A stretch of DNA of 64,000 nucleotides from Nevskiales bacterium (lineage in GTDB: Bacteria > Pseudomonadota > Gammaproteobacteria > Nevskiales > Nevskiaceae): assembly GCA_028698335.1 (NCBI GenBank), contig JAQVDP010000012.1, forward strand, positions 1-64,000, read 5' to 3'. The notes under the pieces are model-generated. The model was not told where the DNA came from, made no database searches, and was given only the letters and a program-made list of their open reading frames with translations. Shown here piece by piece: positions 55,516 to 63,990 of the stretch; within the stretch, counting starts at the first letter, position 1; each line of letters starts with the position of its first letter. Both the position numbers and the translations under genes were made by a program.

Positions 55516-56987
55516 AGCGCCTCGCGCAGGCGCTGACACACGGTCTTGAGCACCTGCACCCGCGCATGCCGTTTGCAGTTGGCCGCCACCAGCGTCCACG
55601 GCGCGGTGTCGGTGCTGGTGCGCGCGACCATTTCGTCCACCGCCGCCTCGTAGTCGTCCCAGCGCTTGCGGTTGCGCCAGTCCTCGTCGGTGATCTTGTG
55701 CCGCTTGTAGGCGATGCGCTCGCGCTCCTCGAACCGCCGCAGCTGCTCGTCGGCGCTGATGTGCAGCCAGAACTTGGCGACGATGGTGCCGTGCGCGTGC
55801 AGCTGCTGTTCGAAATCGTTGATCTCGGCATACGCCCGGCCCCAGTCGTCCCGCGCCGCGAAGCCCTCGACCCGCTCGACCAGCACACGGCCATACCAGG
55901 AGCGGTCGTAGATCGTGAAATAGCCGGCGCGTGGCAGGTGCCGCCAGAAGCGCCAGAGATAGTGCTGCGCGCGTTCCTCGTCGGTCGGCGCCGCCACCGG
56001 AATGACGCGGAACAGCCGTGCATCCAGCGCCGCGGTGACCCGCCGGATCGCACCGCCCTTGCCGGCGGCGTCCCAGCCCTCGAACAGCAGGACGGTCGAG
56101 CGGCCCTGCTCGCGCGCGCGCCACGCCAGCGCGTTGAGTTCCGCCTGCAGCCGCTCCAGCTTGCGCTCGTAGCGTTCGCGATCCAGCTGCGCACCGAGAT
56201 CGACCGCGCTGAGCACCGACACCGGCGCGCCCAGCGCGGGCGTTTCGTCCGGCGGCCGCCGCGTCGCCCGCGCCAGCCCGCGCTTGCGGCGCAGGCGTTG
56301 GCGCAGCGCCTGCAGCAGCAGCTCCCCGGCCATCAGATCGCGATAGCGTGGGTCGGTGGCCTCGACGACGTGCCACGCCGCGTGGCCGGTATCGGTGGCG
56401 CGCAGCGCGGCGCCGGAGACCTTGGCGAAGCGCGCGTACCGGCGGGTAAAGGATTTTTCGTAGGGGGTCAGCTCGCGGCGCCCGATCCGGGCGACGGCCT
56501 TCAGCCGCTTGCGCTGCTGCTCGCGGGACAGATGGAACCAGAGCTTGACGATCAGCGCGCCGTCCTCGACCAGCAGTCGTTCGAGCCGCTTGACCCGATC
56601 CAGCTCCGATTCGAACCGGGCGTCGTCGATCTGCTTGAACGCCCGCTGCACGATCGGCGCGGTGTACCACGACCCGAACAGGATGCCGACACTGCCACGC
56701 GGCGGCAGTTGCCGCCAGAAGCGCCAGTACCGCGGCCGCTCGCGCTCCTCGTCGCTCTCGTCCCAGAACGCGACGGTACGGACCCCGCGGGCATCGAGCC
56801 ACTCGTTGAGCCGGTTGACGACCTCGCTCTTGCCGGCACCCTCGACGCCCGACACGATCACGATCACCGGAAAATCGGCCTGTGCCAGCGCGCGCTGCGC
56901 CTTCAGCAGATGCGTCCGCAACAGGCGCTCACGCCGCAGGAACTCCGCTTTCGAAACCGCATGACCCACCTCGGCAGACTCGAACAT
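55512..56987 (-). CDS. pap: Polyphosphate:AMP phosphotransferase (two-domain PPK2)
   Basis: 491 residues made of two PPK2 folds, the layout of class II polyphosphate kinase 2/PAP. P-loops are SGVEGAGKSEVV (46-57) and FEGWDAAGKGGAIRR (about 296-310). Lid motifs RSWYGRVLVERVEGF and WYTAPIVQRAF follow in the second and first domain respectively. The second half has the full catalytic set (Asp/Lys of the P-loop and WRNR). It makes ADP from AMP using polyphosphate. Directly coupled to the SulP transporter gene. The ATG at 56987 is preceded by GGACCG. Confidence 0.92.
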   Translation of the reverse strand: MFESAEVGHAVSKAEFLRRERLLRTHLLKAQRALAQADFPVIVIVSGVEGAGKSEVVNRLNEWLDARGVRTVAFWDESDEERERPRYWRFWRQLPPRGSVGILFGSWYTAPIVQRAFKQIDDARFESELDRVKRLERLLVEDGALIVKLWFHLSREQQRKRLKAVARIGRRELTPYEKSFTRRYARFAKVSGAALRATDTGHAAWHVVEATDPRYRDLMAGELLLQALRQRLRRKRGLARATRRPPDETPALGAPVSVLSAVDLGAQLDRERYERKLERLQAELNALAWRAREQGRSTVLLFEGWDAAGKGGAIRRVTAALDARLFRVIPVAAPTDEERAQHYLWRFWRHLPRAGYFTIYDRSWYGRVLVERVEGFAARDDWGRAYAEINDFEQQLHAHGTIVAKFWLHISADEQLRRFEERERIAYKRHKITDEDWRNRKRWDDYEAAVDEMVARTSTDTAPWTLVAANCKRHARVQVLKTVCQRLREAL

Positions 56988-57084
56988 GGCGGTCCCGCCT
57001 GATTGTTATTCGAACCGATATTGCACCGATCCGCGCCGCAACGGGCACTGACCTGCATCAGGCGGCCCCGGCCGTGCGCCGCCG

Positions 57085-58206
57085 TCAGCCATCGGCGATC
57101 GGCAGCGGCGGAGCGTCACCGGCATGTGCATGGCGCGCGCGATCGAGCACCTGGCCGTCCGCATCGCGGATCACCGCGGTGAACGCGACCTTGTCGTGGA
57201 TGGCCTGCCGGTTCGGATCCCAATAGACCTGCAGGAACCCGAGCAGCCCGGTGGCGAAGCCTGCCGCGTAACCGCCGTAGCGATCAAAGGCGTCACCGTA
57301 ACGCAGCGCCTGACCGCCGAGCGAGACGACACGGATGCCCAGCCAGCGCTTGCCGAGGGTCTGGCCGTTCCAGTACACCGTCAGCAGCGTGAAGTAGACC
57401 GCGCCCCAGCCGATGCTGAAGCCCAGATCGGCGGCCAGCGCCTGCAGCGTGCGCAGGATGCTGAAACTGCCGTCGGGCGCCAGCGGCGCGTTCGCACGGC
57501 TGCCCGCCGCCGCGGGCGCGGCGGGGTCGGCCCCGACCGGCTCGGGCGGCGCCTGCTCCGGCCGCTGTGCCGCGACCGCCCGCAGCTGCTCGGCTTCCGT
57601 GGCGTCCGCCGCGACGACATCGGCCAGCCCGACGAGGGCCGCGCGCCGCTGCTCGACCGGACCGCCCCTGCGATCCACGTTCTCGGCCAGCTCGGCGAAG
57701 ACCTCGCGCCGGCAGTCGGCGTCGTCGCAGGCACGCGCGGCGACCAGCAGCAGCGCCAGCTCCGCGGCATCGGTCGGGGACAGCACGTAATCGGTCCCAC
57801 CGGTCACGGCCGGTGCCCCGTCGGACTCGCCGCCCCCGTGCAACCGCTCCATCACCGACTCGCTGATCGTCAGGACCGCAAAGAACAGCACGAGCACGGC
57901 GAATCCGCGCAGCATCGCCGGCAGGCCCCGACCGGCCCCGCTCTGCGCCCGATCGCGGGCGCGCAGCCAGCCGTAGGCCAGCATCGTCAGCGCCACCGCC
58001 AACAGCAGGCCGCCGGACTGGGCGATGATCGCCACCGCCACGGCGTCGATGCCGATCGCCGCGAGACGCCGCCACGGCCGCGCCAGCGGCAGCCCGTACA
58101 TCCACGTGGCGACGCGGAATGCCTCCGGCGTGATGCAGGCCCTGCGGTCGACTTGGGGATCTGGTTCAGGCCCGGACACCGGACCCGCAAGCGGTGCATC
58201 GGTCAT
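57085..58206 (-). CDS. RDD-family membrane protein with a long internal insertion
   Basis: 373 residues. RDD signature residues at the start of the domain (LARPWRRLAAIGIDAVAVAI, about 43-62) and the end (GKRWLGIRVVSLGGQALRYGDAFDRYGGYAAG, DPNRQAIHDKVAFTAVI) are present. Between them, about 155-270, is a charged, alanine/glutamate-rich insert with two cysteines (CDDADC) that is probably outside the membrane. The function of RDD proteins is largely unknown. In the same direction as pap, 97 bases upstream, so possibly one transcript. Divergent from amt. Confidence 0.8.
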   Translation of the reverse strand: MTDAPLAGPVSGPEPDPQVDRRACITPEAFRVATWMYGLPLARPWRRLAAIGIDAVAVAIIAQSGGLLLAVALTMLAYGWLRARDRAQSGAGRGLPAMLRGFAVLVLFFAVLTISESVMERLHGGGESDGAPAVTGGTDYVLSPTDAAELALLLVAARACDDADCRREVFAELAENVDRRGGPVEQRRAALVGLADVVAADATEAEQLRAVAAQRPEQAPPEPVGADPAAPAAAGSRANAPLAPDGSFSILRTLQALAADLGFSIGWGAVYFTLLTVYWNGQTLGKRWLGIRVVSLGGQALRYGDAFDRYGGYAAGFATGLLGFLQVYWDPNRQAIHDKVAFTAVIRDADGQVLDRARHAHAGDAPPLPIADG

Positions 58207-58331
58207 CTGTTCCGGCCTCCTTGGCTCAGCGGCGGATTTCGTGGGCCGGCACCGGCCGGCGTCCGGAATTGGCCCTTCTTTTGCATCGCAGCATACAGCG
58301 ATCCCGCAGCGGGACGCCGAACGACTATCAC

Positions 58332-59633
58332 ATGGGGGATCACGTGCAGAAAAAGCGCTTGCCGCAGCTCGTGGCACTGGCGCTGGTGCCGGGAACGGCA
58401 TCGGCAGCGACTCTGGAAGCACCCGCCGACATCGCCTGGGTCTGCGTGTCGGCCGCACTGGTGTTCTTCATGCAGGCCGGCTTCGCCCTGCTCGAAGGCG
58501 GGATGTCGCGCGCGAAGAACAGCACCAACGTCATCATGAAGAACATGGCGGACCTGTGCTTCGGCGCGCTGGCGTTCTGGGCCGTCGGTTTCGGGCTGAT
58601 GTTCGGCCTCAATTCGAGCGGATGGTTCGGCAGCAGCCACTTCCTGCCGGAGACGCTCAGCGGCGGCGACTCGGTTTTCCTGCTGTTCCAGGCGATGTTC
58701 GCCGCCACCGCCGCCACCATCGTCTCCGGATCGGTCGCCGAACGCATGCGCTTCGGACCGTATGTCATCGCCTCGGTGGTGATCACCGCGGGCATCTACC
58801 CGCTCTACGGATCCTGGACCTGGGGCGGATACTTCGGCGGCCAGGGCTGGCTCGGCGCCATGGGGTTCATCGATTTCGCCGGCTCAACGGTGGTGCACTC
58901 GATCGGCGGCTGGTGCGCACTCGCCGGTGCGATCGTGGTCGGGCCGCGTCTGGGCCGCTTCGGCGCCGACGGCAGTGCCCGCGCCATTCCGGGCCACAAT
59001 CTGCCGCTGGTCGCACTCGGCGTCTTCGTGCTCTGGCTCGGCTGGTTCGGCTTCAACGGCGGCTCGACGCTGGCCGCCAACGCCGATCTCGGCTTCGTCC
59101 TCGTCAACACGCACCTGGCCGGCGCCGGCGGCATGGTCGGAACCTATCTGACGCTGACCCTGCTCAACCGCCCGGTACTGATGACCACGACCGTCAACGG
59201 CGCGGTCGCCGGGCTGGTCGCGATCACCGCCGGCTGCGCGACGATGCCGACCGGCTTCGCCATCCTGACCGGACTCGTCGCGGGCCCGGTGATGGTTCTC
59301 GGCGGGGCCCTGCTCGAACGCCTGCGCATCGACGATGTCGTCGGCGCGGTGCCGGTCCACGCCTTCTGCGGTGCCTGGGGAACCCTGGCCGCAGGCCTGT
59401 TCTACAAGGGCGACCTGTTCAACCTCGGGCGCGCCGGCGTCCAGCTGATCGGAATCGGCGCCGCGCTGGCGCTCGCGTTCCCGGCCGCGCTGGCGTGCTT
59501 CTGGCTGCTGCGGATCAGCATCGGCCTGCGCGCCGCGACGCTGCACGAACAGCGGGGCCTGGACTTCACCGAACACGACGAGATCGGTTACCCCGAGTTC
59601 CAGAAGGATCTGCTGCACGGCGGCAAGGGCTGA
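58332..59633 (+). CDS. amt: Ammonium transporter (Amt family)
   Basis: 433 residues with a signal-like N-terminus (VALALVPGTASA) and eleven membrane helices. Typical segments: ADIAWVCVSAALVFFMQAGFALLEGGM, GSVAERMRFGPYVIAS, FAGSTVVHSIGGWCALAGAI and the pore region with the twin-histidine helices (VHSIGG and VPVHAFCGAWGTLAAG). It conducts ammonium/ammonia across the inner membrane. No glnK is beside it, which is the usual partner; an unrelated gene follows after eight bases. The ATG at 58332 was used. RDD gene divergent. Confidence 0.93.
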   Translation: MGDHVQKKRLPQLVALALVPGTASAATLEAPADIAWVCVSAALVFFMQAGFALLEGGMSRAKNSTNVIMKNMADLCFGALAFWAVGFGLMFGLNSSGWFGSSHFLPETLSGGDSVFLLFQAMFAATAATIVSGSVAERMRFGPYVIASVVITAGIYPLYGSWTWGGYFGGQGWLGAMGFIDFAGSTVVHSIGGWCALAGAIVVGPRLGRFGADGSARAIPGHNLPLVALGVFVLWLGWFGFNGGSTLAANADLGFVLVNTHLAGAGGMVGTYLTLTLLNRPVLMTTTVNGAVAGLVAITAGCATMPTGFAILTGLVAGPVMVLGGALLERLRIDDVVGAVPVHAFCGAWGTLAAGLFYKGDLFNLGRAGVQLIGIGAALALAFPAALACFWLLRISIGLRAATLHEQRGLDFTEHDEIGYPEFQKDLLHGGKG

Positions 59634-59641
59634 GCGGCGCG

Positions 59642-60301
59642 ATGGCCACGCTCGACGACAAGGGGCGCGCGGTTCGCGAGGCGCTGCACGCCGGCCTCGA
59701 GCATATCCTCGATGCGGCCCAGGCCCACTCGGCGCTGGTCCTGTGGGATCGGGAATACGCGGCGACCCGACCCAACGCGCTGATCGAATACGTCAACGAC
59801 GTCGCCGCGGCGCTGGCGCTGCCGACCCGACAGCGTCACGAGGTCCGCATGGCCCTGTACCGGGCACTGCTGGCGCGCGGCATCGATCCGACGCAGTCCC
59901 GCAGCGGCGCGCCGACCCCGCCCGCACCGCGGGCGCCGGTCGAAGGCACCGCCGCCTTCCGGATCTTCCGCAGCGTCGCCCTCGGGGTGTTCGACGGCGT
60001 ACGCCGCCCCGGCGCGTCGGCATCCGGCGCCTTCATCGCGGCGCTGACCCGCCGCACGCCGGGCGGTGGCCTGACCGACACCGCGCAGCGCGCACTCGAA
60101 ACCTGGGCGCTGCAGCATGACGACGACGGCTACTTCCGGCGCCTGTCGCCTGCCGAATACGCGCCGCTGACCCACCTGATCTACGTCGCCGCCTGCGAGG
60201 CGCTCGGCCCGGTCGGCGCGGACCGGCTGTTCGCGCAGGCGATCACCCAGGCCGAGGCCCTGCCGGAAGCCGCCGAATTCCCGCCGCGCCGCCTGCTCTA
60301 G
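59642..60301 (+). CDS. Hypothetical helical protein downstream of amt
   Basis: 219 residues, soluble and mostly helical with alanine-rich stretches and no signal peptide. A proline-rich linker (about 85-100, GAPTPPAPRAPVEG) separates an N-terminal helical region from a second part with AAFRIFRSVALGVFDGVRRP and YFRRLSPAEYAPLTHLIYVAACEALG. I do not recognise the family. Eight bases after the amt stop, so surely co-transcribed with it. Its end overlaps that of the convergent NudE-like gene by four bases. Confidence 0.7.
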   Translation: MATLDDKGRAVREALHAGLEHILDAAQAHSALVLWDREYAATRPNALIEYVNDVAAALALPTRQRHEVRMALYRALLARGIDPTQSRSGAPTPPAPRAPVEGTAAFRIFRSVALGVFDGVRRPGASASGAFIAALTRRTPGGGLTDTAQRALETWALQHDDDGYFRRLSPAEYAPLTHLIYVAACEALGPVGADRLFAQAITQAEALPEAAEFPPRRLL

Positions 60302-60816
60302 CGCGTCAGCAACTGCCGCGCCGCGAGGATCCGGGCGTCCACCAGCATGCCGTCCGCCTGGCGGGCGTCCAGCCAGGCGTCGAGCTGCGCCAGCGGCACC
60401 ACATGGACGGTAATGTCCTCGCCGGCGACGCCGCCGCCGGGCCCGACCCGCTGCAGCCCCTCGACACGGACGAAATACGCCATCTCCGCGGTCATGCCCG
60501 GCGCCGTCGGCCCGCTGAACACGACCCGCGCGCTGCGCCCCCGGAACCCCGTCTCCTCTTCCAGCTCGCGCAGCGCCGACGCCTCGACGCTCTCGTCGCG
60601 ATGCGCGTCCTCGTCGCCGATGATGCCGGCCGGCAGCTCGATCGTCCGCGTCTGCAGCGGCATCCGGTACTGCTCCACGAGCACCAGCTCGTCGGCTTCG
60701 GTGCGGGCGATGATGAAGCCGGCGCCGCGGCTGTTGATCCGCTCGACGTATTCCCAGTGCGCATTGCGCAGCAGGCGCAGGAACTTGCCGGTGTACAACT
60801 CGAGGACGCGGTTCAT
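60298..60816 (-). CDS. NUDIX hydrolase (NudE/ADP-ribose pyrophosphatase-like)
   Basis: 172 residues. The NUDIX box is present in slightly extended form: GDEDAHRDESVEASALRELEEETGF, with the catalytic REL-x-EE-x-G. Flanked by LVEQYRMPLQTRTIELPAG (family-typical) and the terminal VPLAQLDAWLDARQADGMLVDARIL of ADP-ribose pyrophosphatase-type members. It hydrolyses a nucleoside diphosphate linked to another moiety, such as ADP-ribose. The ATG at 60816 overlaps the rlmJ stop (ATGA), so the two are coupled. Confidence 0.85.
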   Translation of the reverse strand: MNRVLELYTGKFLRLLRNAHWEYVERINSRGAGFIIARTEADELVLVEQYRMPLQTRTIELPAGIIGDEDAHRDESVEASALRELEEETGFRGRSARVVFSGPTAPGMTAEMAYFVRVEGLQRVGPGGGVAGEDITVHVVPLAQLDAWLDARQADGMLVDARILAARQLLTR

Positions 60817-61664
60817 GCCGGCGCGCCGTCCCGCCTGGCGGGCCAGATTTCGCACCGCGCCTCTGCCCGGGCGCCCTGGGCCAGGGCGGAGGCGAGCACC
60901 GGCAGCACGGCGTCCATGGCCTGCACGAACGCAAACGGCGGATTGACGACGAGCAGGCCGCAGGCCCGCATCTGCCCCTCGCCGTGCGCTCCGGTTTCGA
61001 GCACGCAGCACGCAGCCTCCTGCCGGGTCTGCCGCTGCATGCGCCGCAGCCAGCGTTCGGTCAGGTGGCGGTTCTTGTACGGGAACCAGATCGCCAGCAC
61101 GCCGCTGGAGAAACGTTGCAGCGCGGCGGCCGCGAAAGTGGCCGTGGCGTCGAATTCGTCCGGACGCTCGAACGGCGGGTCGACCAGGATCAGGCCGCGC
61201 TTCTCGCGGGGCGGCAGCAACGAGACGGCCTCGTAGCCGTCGCGGGCATGAATCGCGACCCGGCGGTCTGCGCCCAGCGCCCGGCGCAGCGCCGCAGCGA
61301 CCTCGGGGACCCGTTCGCACAGCACCAGGCGGTCGCCCGGCCGCGCCATCGCCGCGGCGATAGCCGGCGACCCGGGATAGGTGCGCAGGGCCTCGCCGGA
61401 ATTGGCGGCGCGCACGATCTGCAGATAGGCCGCCAGCGCCGGATCCGGCGCCGGGTCCGCCCAGAGCCTGACGATGCCGGAATCGGCTTCCTCAGTCCGC
61501 CGCGATGCGGCATCACGCAGGTCGTAACGGCCGGCGCCGGCATGGGTGTCCACGTAGCACCACGGCGCCGGTTTGCGGTTGAGCGCGTCGAACAGCGCCA
61601 CCAGCAGCACGTGCTTGAACACATCGGCGAAATTGCCCGCGTGGTAGCGATGTTGATAGTGCAC
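60813..61664 (-). CDS. rlmJ: 23S rRNA (adenine-N6)-methyltransferase RlmJ
   Basis: 283 residues, opening MHYQHRYHAGNFADVFKH as in RlmJ, which methylates A2030 of 23S rRNA in E. coli. THAGAGRYDLRD forms the SAM loop, LVLCERVPEVAAAL the second strand, and ILVDPPFE the catalytic DPP[YF] motif. Helix LRRMQRQTRQEAACC and the C-terminal LLVVNPPFAF follow. Overlaps the NUDIX gene by four bases. A hairpin cluster lies directly upstream. Confidence 0.92.
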   Translation of the reverse strand: MHYQHRYHAGNFADVFKHVLLVALFDALNRKPAPWCYVDTHAGAGRYDLRDAASRRTEEADSGIVRLWADPAPDPALAAYLQIVRAANSGEALRTYPGSPAIAAAMARPGDRLVLCERVPEVAAALRRALGADRRVAIHARDGYEAVSLLPPREKRGLILVDPPFERPDEFDATATFAAAALQRFSSGVLAIWFPYKNRHLTERWLRRMQRQTRQEAACCVLETGAHGEGQMRACGLLVVNPPFAFVQAMDAVLPVLASALAQGARAEARCEIWPARRDGAPA

Positions 61665-61702
61665 GCGTTCCCGACACCCGAGGTCGTTCGGCGCGCAGCG
61701 GC

Positions 61703-61802
61703 GCGACCGGACGGAATATGAATGTGAAAAAAGGAGGACCGCGGCCGGACGGCCGCGGTCAATAATTGTCCGGCCTAAGGGAGGGAAAGCGACCGGACGG
61801 CC
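61703..61802. repeat. Cluster of inverted and direct CCGGACGG repeats upstream of rlmJ
   Basis: The 12-mer gcgaccggacgg occurs at 61703-61714 and again at 61789-61800, and CCGGACGGCC at 61745-61754 and 61793-61802. gaccgcggcc/ggccgcggtc (61737-61746 and 61751-61760) is a perfect 10-bp hairpin which on the minus strand is followed by CCTCCTTTTTTCAC, so it can stop transcription towards rlmJ. gtccgg...ccggac (61768-61798) is a second hairpin. Confidence 0.6.
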
Positions 61803-61845
61803 CCTTTTTTACACGAAATGACAATCGCTTTCGAGTACCCTGACG

Positions 61846-61873
61846 TAAAAAGACCCCGGCCGAAGCCGGGGTC
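61846..61873 (-). terminator. Rho-independent terminator after actP
   Basis: On the minus strand GACCCCGGC-TTCG-GCCGGGGTC (61852-61873) is a 9-bp stem with a stable TTCG-type loop followed by TTTTTACG. It lies about 35 bases past the actP stop. Confidence 0.92.
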
Positions 61874-61906
61874 CTGGGTTGCCACTGCGCATCCCGATCG
61901 GGGGGA

Positions 61907-63595
61907 TCAATGCGCCGACGCGGTCCCGGCGCCACGCGGGACGCGGATCTCGCCGACCAGCGTCTGCACCGCCTGCGGCGGAGCCTTGGTCAGCATCGAG
62001 ACGACGGTCGCCACCGCGAAGTTCAGCACCATGCCGACGGTTCCGAAGCCCTCCGGAGAGATCCCGAGGAACCAGTGCTCGGCGCTGTTGAGCTCCGGAT
62101 GCACGAACTTGAAGTAGACGATGTAGGCCGCCGTCAGGGTGATGCCCGTCACCATGCCGGCGATCGCGCCTTCCTTGTTCATGCGCTTGGAAAAGATGCC
62201 CATGATGATCGCCGGGAAGAACGACGCCGCGGCCAGACCGAAGGCGAAGGCGACCACCTGGGCGACGAAGCCCGGTGGATTGATGCCGAGATAACCGGCC
62301 ACGCAGACCGCCACCGCCGCGCCGATGCGGGCGAACAGCAGCTCCTGTTTCTCGGTGATCCCCGGCATCAGTGTCTTCTTCAGCAGATCGTGCGAGATCG
62401 ACGTCGAGATCACCAGCAGCAGCCCCGCCGCGGTCGACAGCGCCGCCGCCAGACCACCGGCCGCGACCAGCGCGATGACCCAGTTCGGCAGCTTGGCGAT
62501 CTCCGGATTGGCGAGCACCATGATGTCGCGGTCGATCTTCATCTCGTTGGCATCCTTGGCCGCGACGTACTGCATCGCGCCGTCACCGTTCTTGTCCTCC
62601 CAGCTGATCAGGCCGGTCTTCTCCCAGCTCTTGACCCAGCTCGGCGCCTCGGCGTACGGCACGTCGGACACCGAATCGATCAGGTTGACCCGGGCGAACG
62701 CGGCGATCGCCGGCGCGGTGGTGTAGAGGATGGCGATGAAGATCAGCGCCCAGCCGGCGGAGCGGCGCGCGTCGCGGACCTTCGGCACCGTGAAGAAGCG
62801 CACGATCACGTGCGGCAGACCGGCGGTGCCGACCATCAGCGCCAGGGTGATCGCGAACATGTCGATCGCCGGTTTGGTGCCTTCGGTATACGCCGAGAAC
62901 CCGAGATCGCCGACCAGACCGTCGAGCTTGTCGAGCAGATAGGTGCCGTCCGCGGTCTGTCCGCCGAAGCCGAGCTGCGGGATCGGGTTGCCGGTCATCA
63001 GCAGCGAGATGAAGATCGCCGGCACCATGTACGCGAAGATCAGCACGCAGTACTGCGCGACCTGGGTGTAGGTGATGCCCTTCATCCCGCCGAGCACGGC
63101 ATAGAAGAACACGATCGCCATGCCGATGAGCACGCCGGTGTTGATGTCCACTTCGAGGAAGCGGCTGAACACGATGCCGACGCCGCGCATCTGGCCGGCC
63201 ACGTAGGTGAAGGATACGAAGATCGCGCAGACCACTGCGACCAGACGCGCCGTCGACGAGTAGTAGCGGTCACCGACGAAGTCCGGCACCGTGAACTTGC
63301 CGAACTTGCGCAGGTACGGCGCCAGCAGCAACGCCAGCAGCACGTAGCCCCCGGTCCAGCCCATCAGGTACACCGAGCCGTCGTAGCCGGCGAAGGCGAT
63401 GATGCCGGCCATCGAGATGAACGATGCGGCGCTCATCCAGTCGGCGGCGGTGGCCATGCCGTTGGCGATCGGCGGCACCCCGCCGCCCGCCACGTAGTAG
63501 TCGGAGGTCGAGCCGGCGCGGGACCAGATCGCGATGCCGATGTAGATCGCGAAGGTCACGCCGACGAACAGATAGGTGAGAGTCATGACATCCAT
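61907..63595 (-). CDS. actP: ActP-like sodium:solute (acetate-type) symporter
   Basis: 562 residues, about thirteen membrane helices, of the sodium:solute symporter family. The start [35 protein letters not shown] is that of the ActP branch that is paired with a DUF4212 protein. [40 protein letters not shown] and [25 protein letters not shown] are typical. Probably transports acetate or another short monocarboxylate. The ATG at 63595 or 63589 starts the protein. It follows the DUF4212 gene by twelve bases. Strong terminator downstream. Confidence 0.92.
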   Translation of the reverse strand: MDVMTLTYLFVGVTFAIYIGIAIWSRAGSTSDYYVAGGGVPPIANGMATAADWMSAASFISMAGIIAFAGYDGSVYLMGWTGGYVLLALLLAPYLRKFGKFTVPDFVGDRYYSSTARLVAVVCAIFVSFTYVAGQMRGVGIVFSRFLEVDINTGVLIGMAIVFFYAVLGGMKGITYTQVAQYCVLIFAYMVPAIFISLLMTGNPIPQLGFGGQTADGTYLLDKLDGLVGDLGFSAYTEGTKPAIDMFAITLALMVGTAGLPHVIVRFFTVPKVRDARRSAGWALIFIAILYTTAPAIAAFARVNLIDSVSDVPYAEAPSWVKSWEKTGLISWEDKNGDGAMQYVAAKDANEMKIDRDIMVLANPEIAKLPNWVIALVAAGGLAAALSTAAGLLLVISTSISHDLLKKTLMPGITEKQELLFARIGAAVAVCVAGYLGINPPGFVAQVVAFAFGLAAASFFPAIIMGIFSKRMNKEGAIAGMVTGITLTAAYIVYFKFVHPELNSAEHWFLGISPEGFGTVGMVLNFAVATVVSMLTKAPPQAVQTLVGEIRVPRGAGTASAH

Positions 63596-63607
63596 CGATA
63601 GTCTCCG

Positions 63608-63874
63608 TTAGTCCTCGTGGACGTCGTGTTCGCGGTCGAGTTTGTTCATGCGCCAGACGTAGATGAAGATCAGCGCGACGAACACATAGATCGAGCCCTG
63701 CTGGGCGAACCAGAACCCGAGCTTGAACCCGAACAGACGGAAATCGTTCAACCAGTCGACCAGCAGGATGCCGGCCCCGTAAGACACCGCGAACCACACC
63801 GCGAGAAGCCACAGCACCAACCTGACGTTGGCTTTCCAGTAGGCTTCCGCGCTCGCTGAGTTGTGCTCAGACAT
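63608..63874 (-). CDS. DUF4212 small subunit of the symporter
   Basis: 88 residues with two membrane helices (LVLWLLAVWFAVSYGAGILLVDWL and FAQQGSIYVFVALIFIYVWRM). DUF4212 proteins are encoded immediately before actP-type symporters and are thought to be their small partner. The ATG at 63874 follows GAGGAGCGGTC, a good ribosome site; 63916 has none. Last hydrophilic residues MNKLDREHDVHED are typical. Confidence 0.9.
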   Translation of the reverse strand: MSEHNSASAEAYWKANVRLVLWLLAVWFAVSYGAGILLVDWLNDFRLFGFKLGFWFAQQGSIYVFVALIFIYVWRMNKLDREHDVHED

Positions 63875-63943
63875 GACCGCTCCTCCATTCACACGCGGGT
63901 TTATGCGTGGAGCCAATCTAGCAACCGTGTGTCGTGCTGAAAT

Positions 63944-63990
63944 CGCGACTTTGGTCTAAGCGCGGCGCCGGAGCGGGCGCGACTTTGGTC
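63944..63990. promoter_or_regulatory. Two 13-bp direct repeats upstream of the symporter operon
   Basis: cgcgactttggtc at 63944-63956 and again at 63978-63990, 34 bp apart. Each contains GAC-TTTG-GTC with inverted GAC/GTC ends. They lie 70-115 bases before the DUF4212 start and may be activator sites. Acetate genes in related bacteria are under LuxR-type response regulators (CrbR/ErdR), but I cannot match the site to one with certainty. Confidence 0.55.

Noticed and set aside
61910-63601. 563-residue plus-strand open frame
   Set aside because: Exactly antisense to actP, His/Arg/Asp-rich with no fold.
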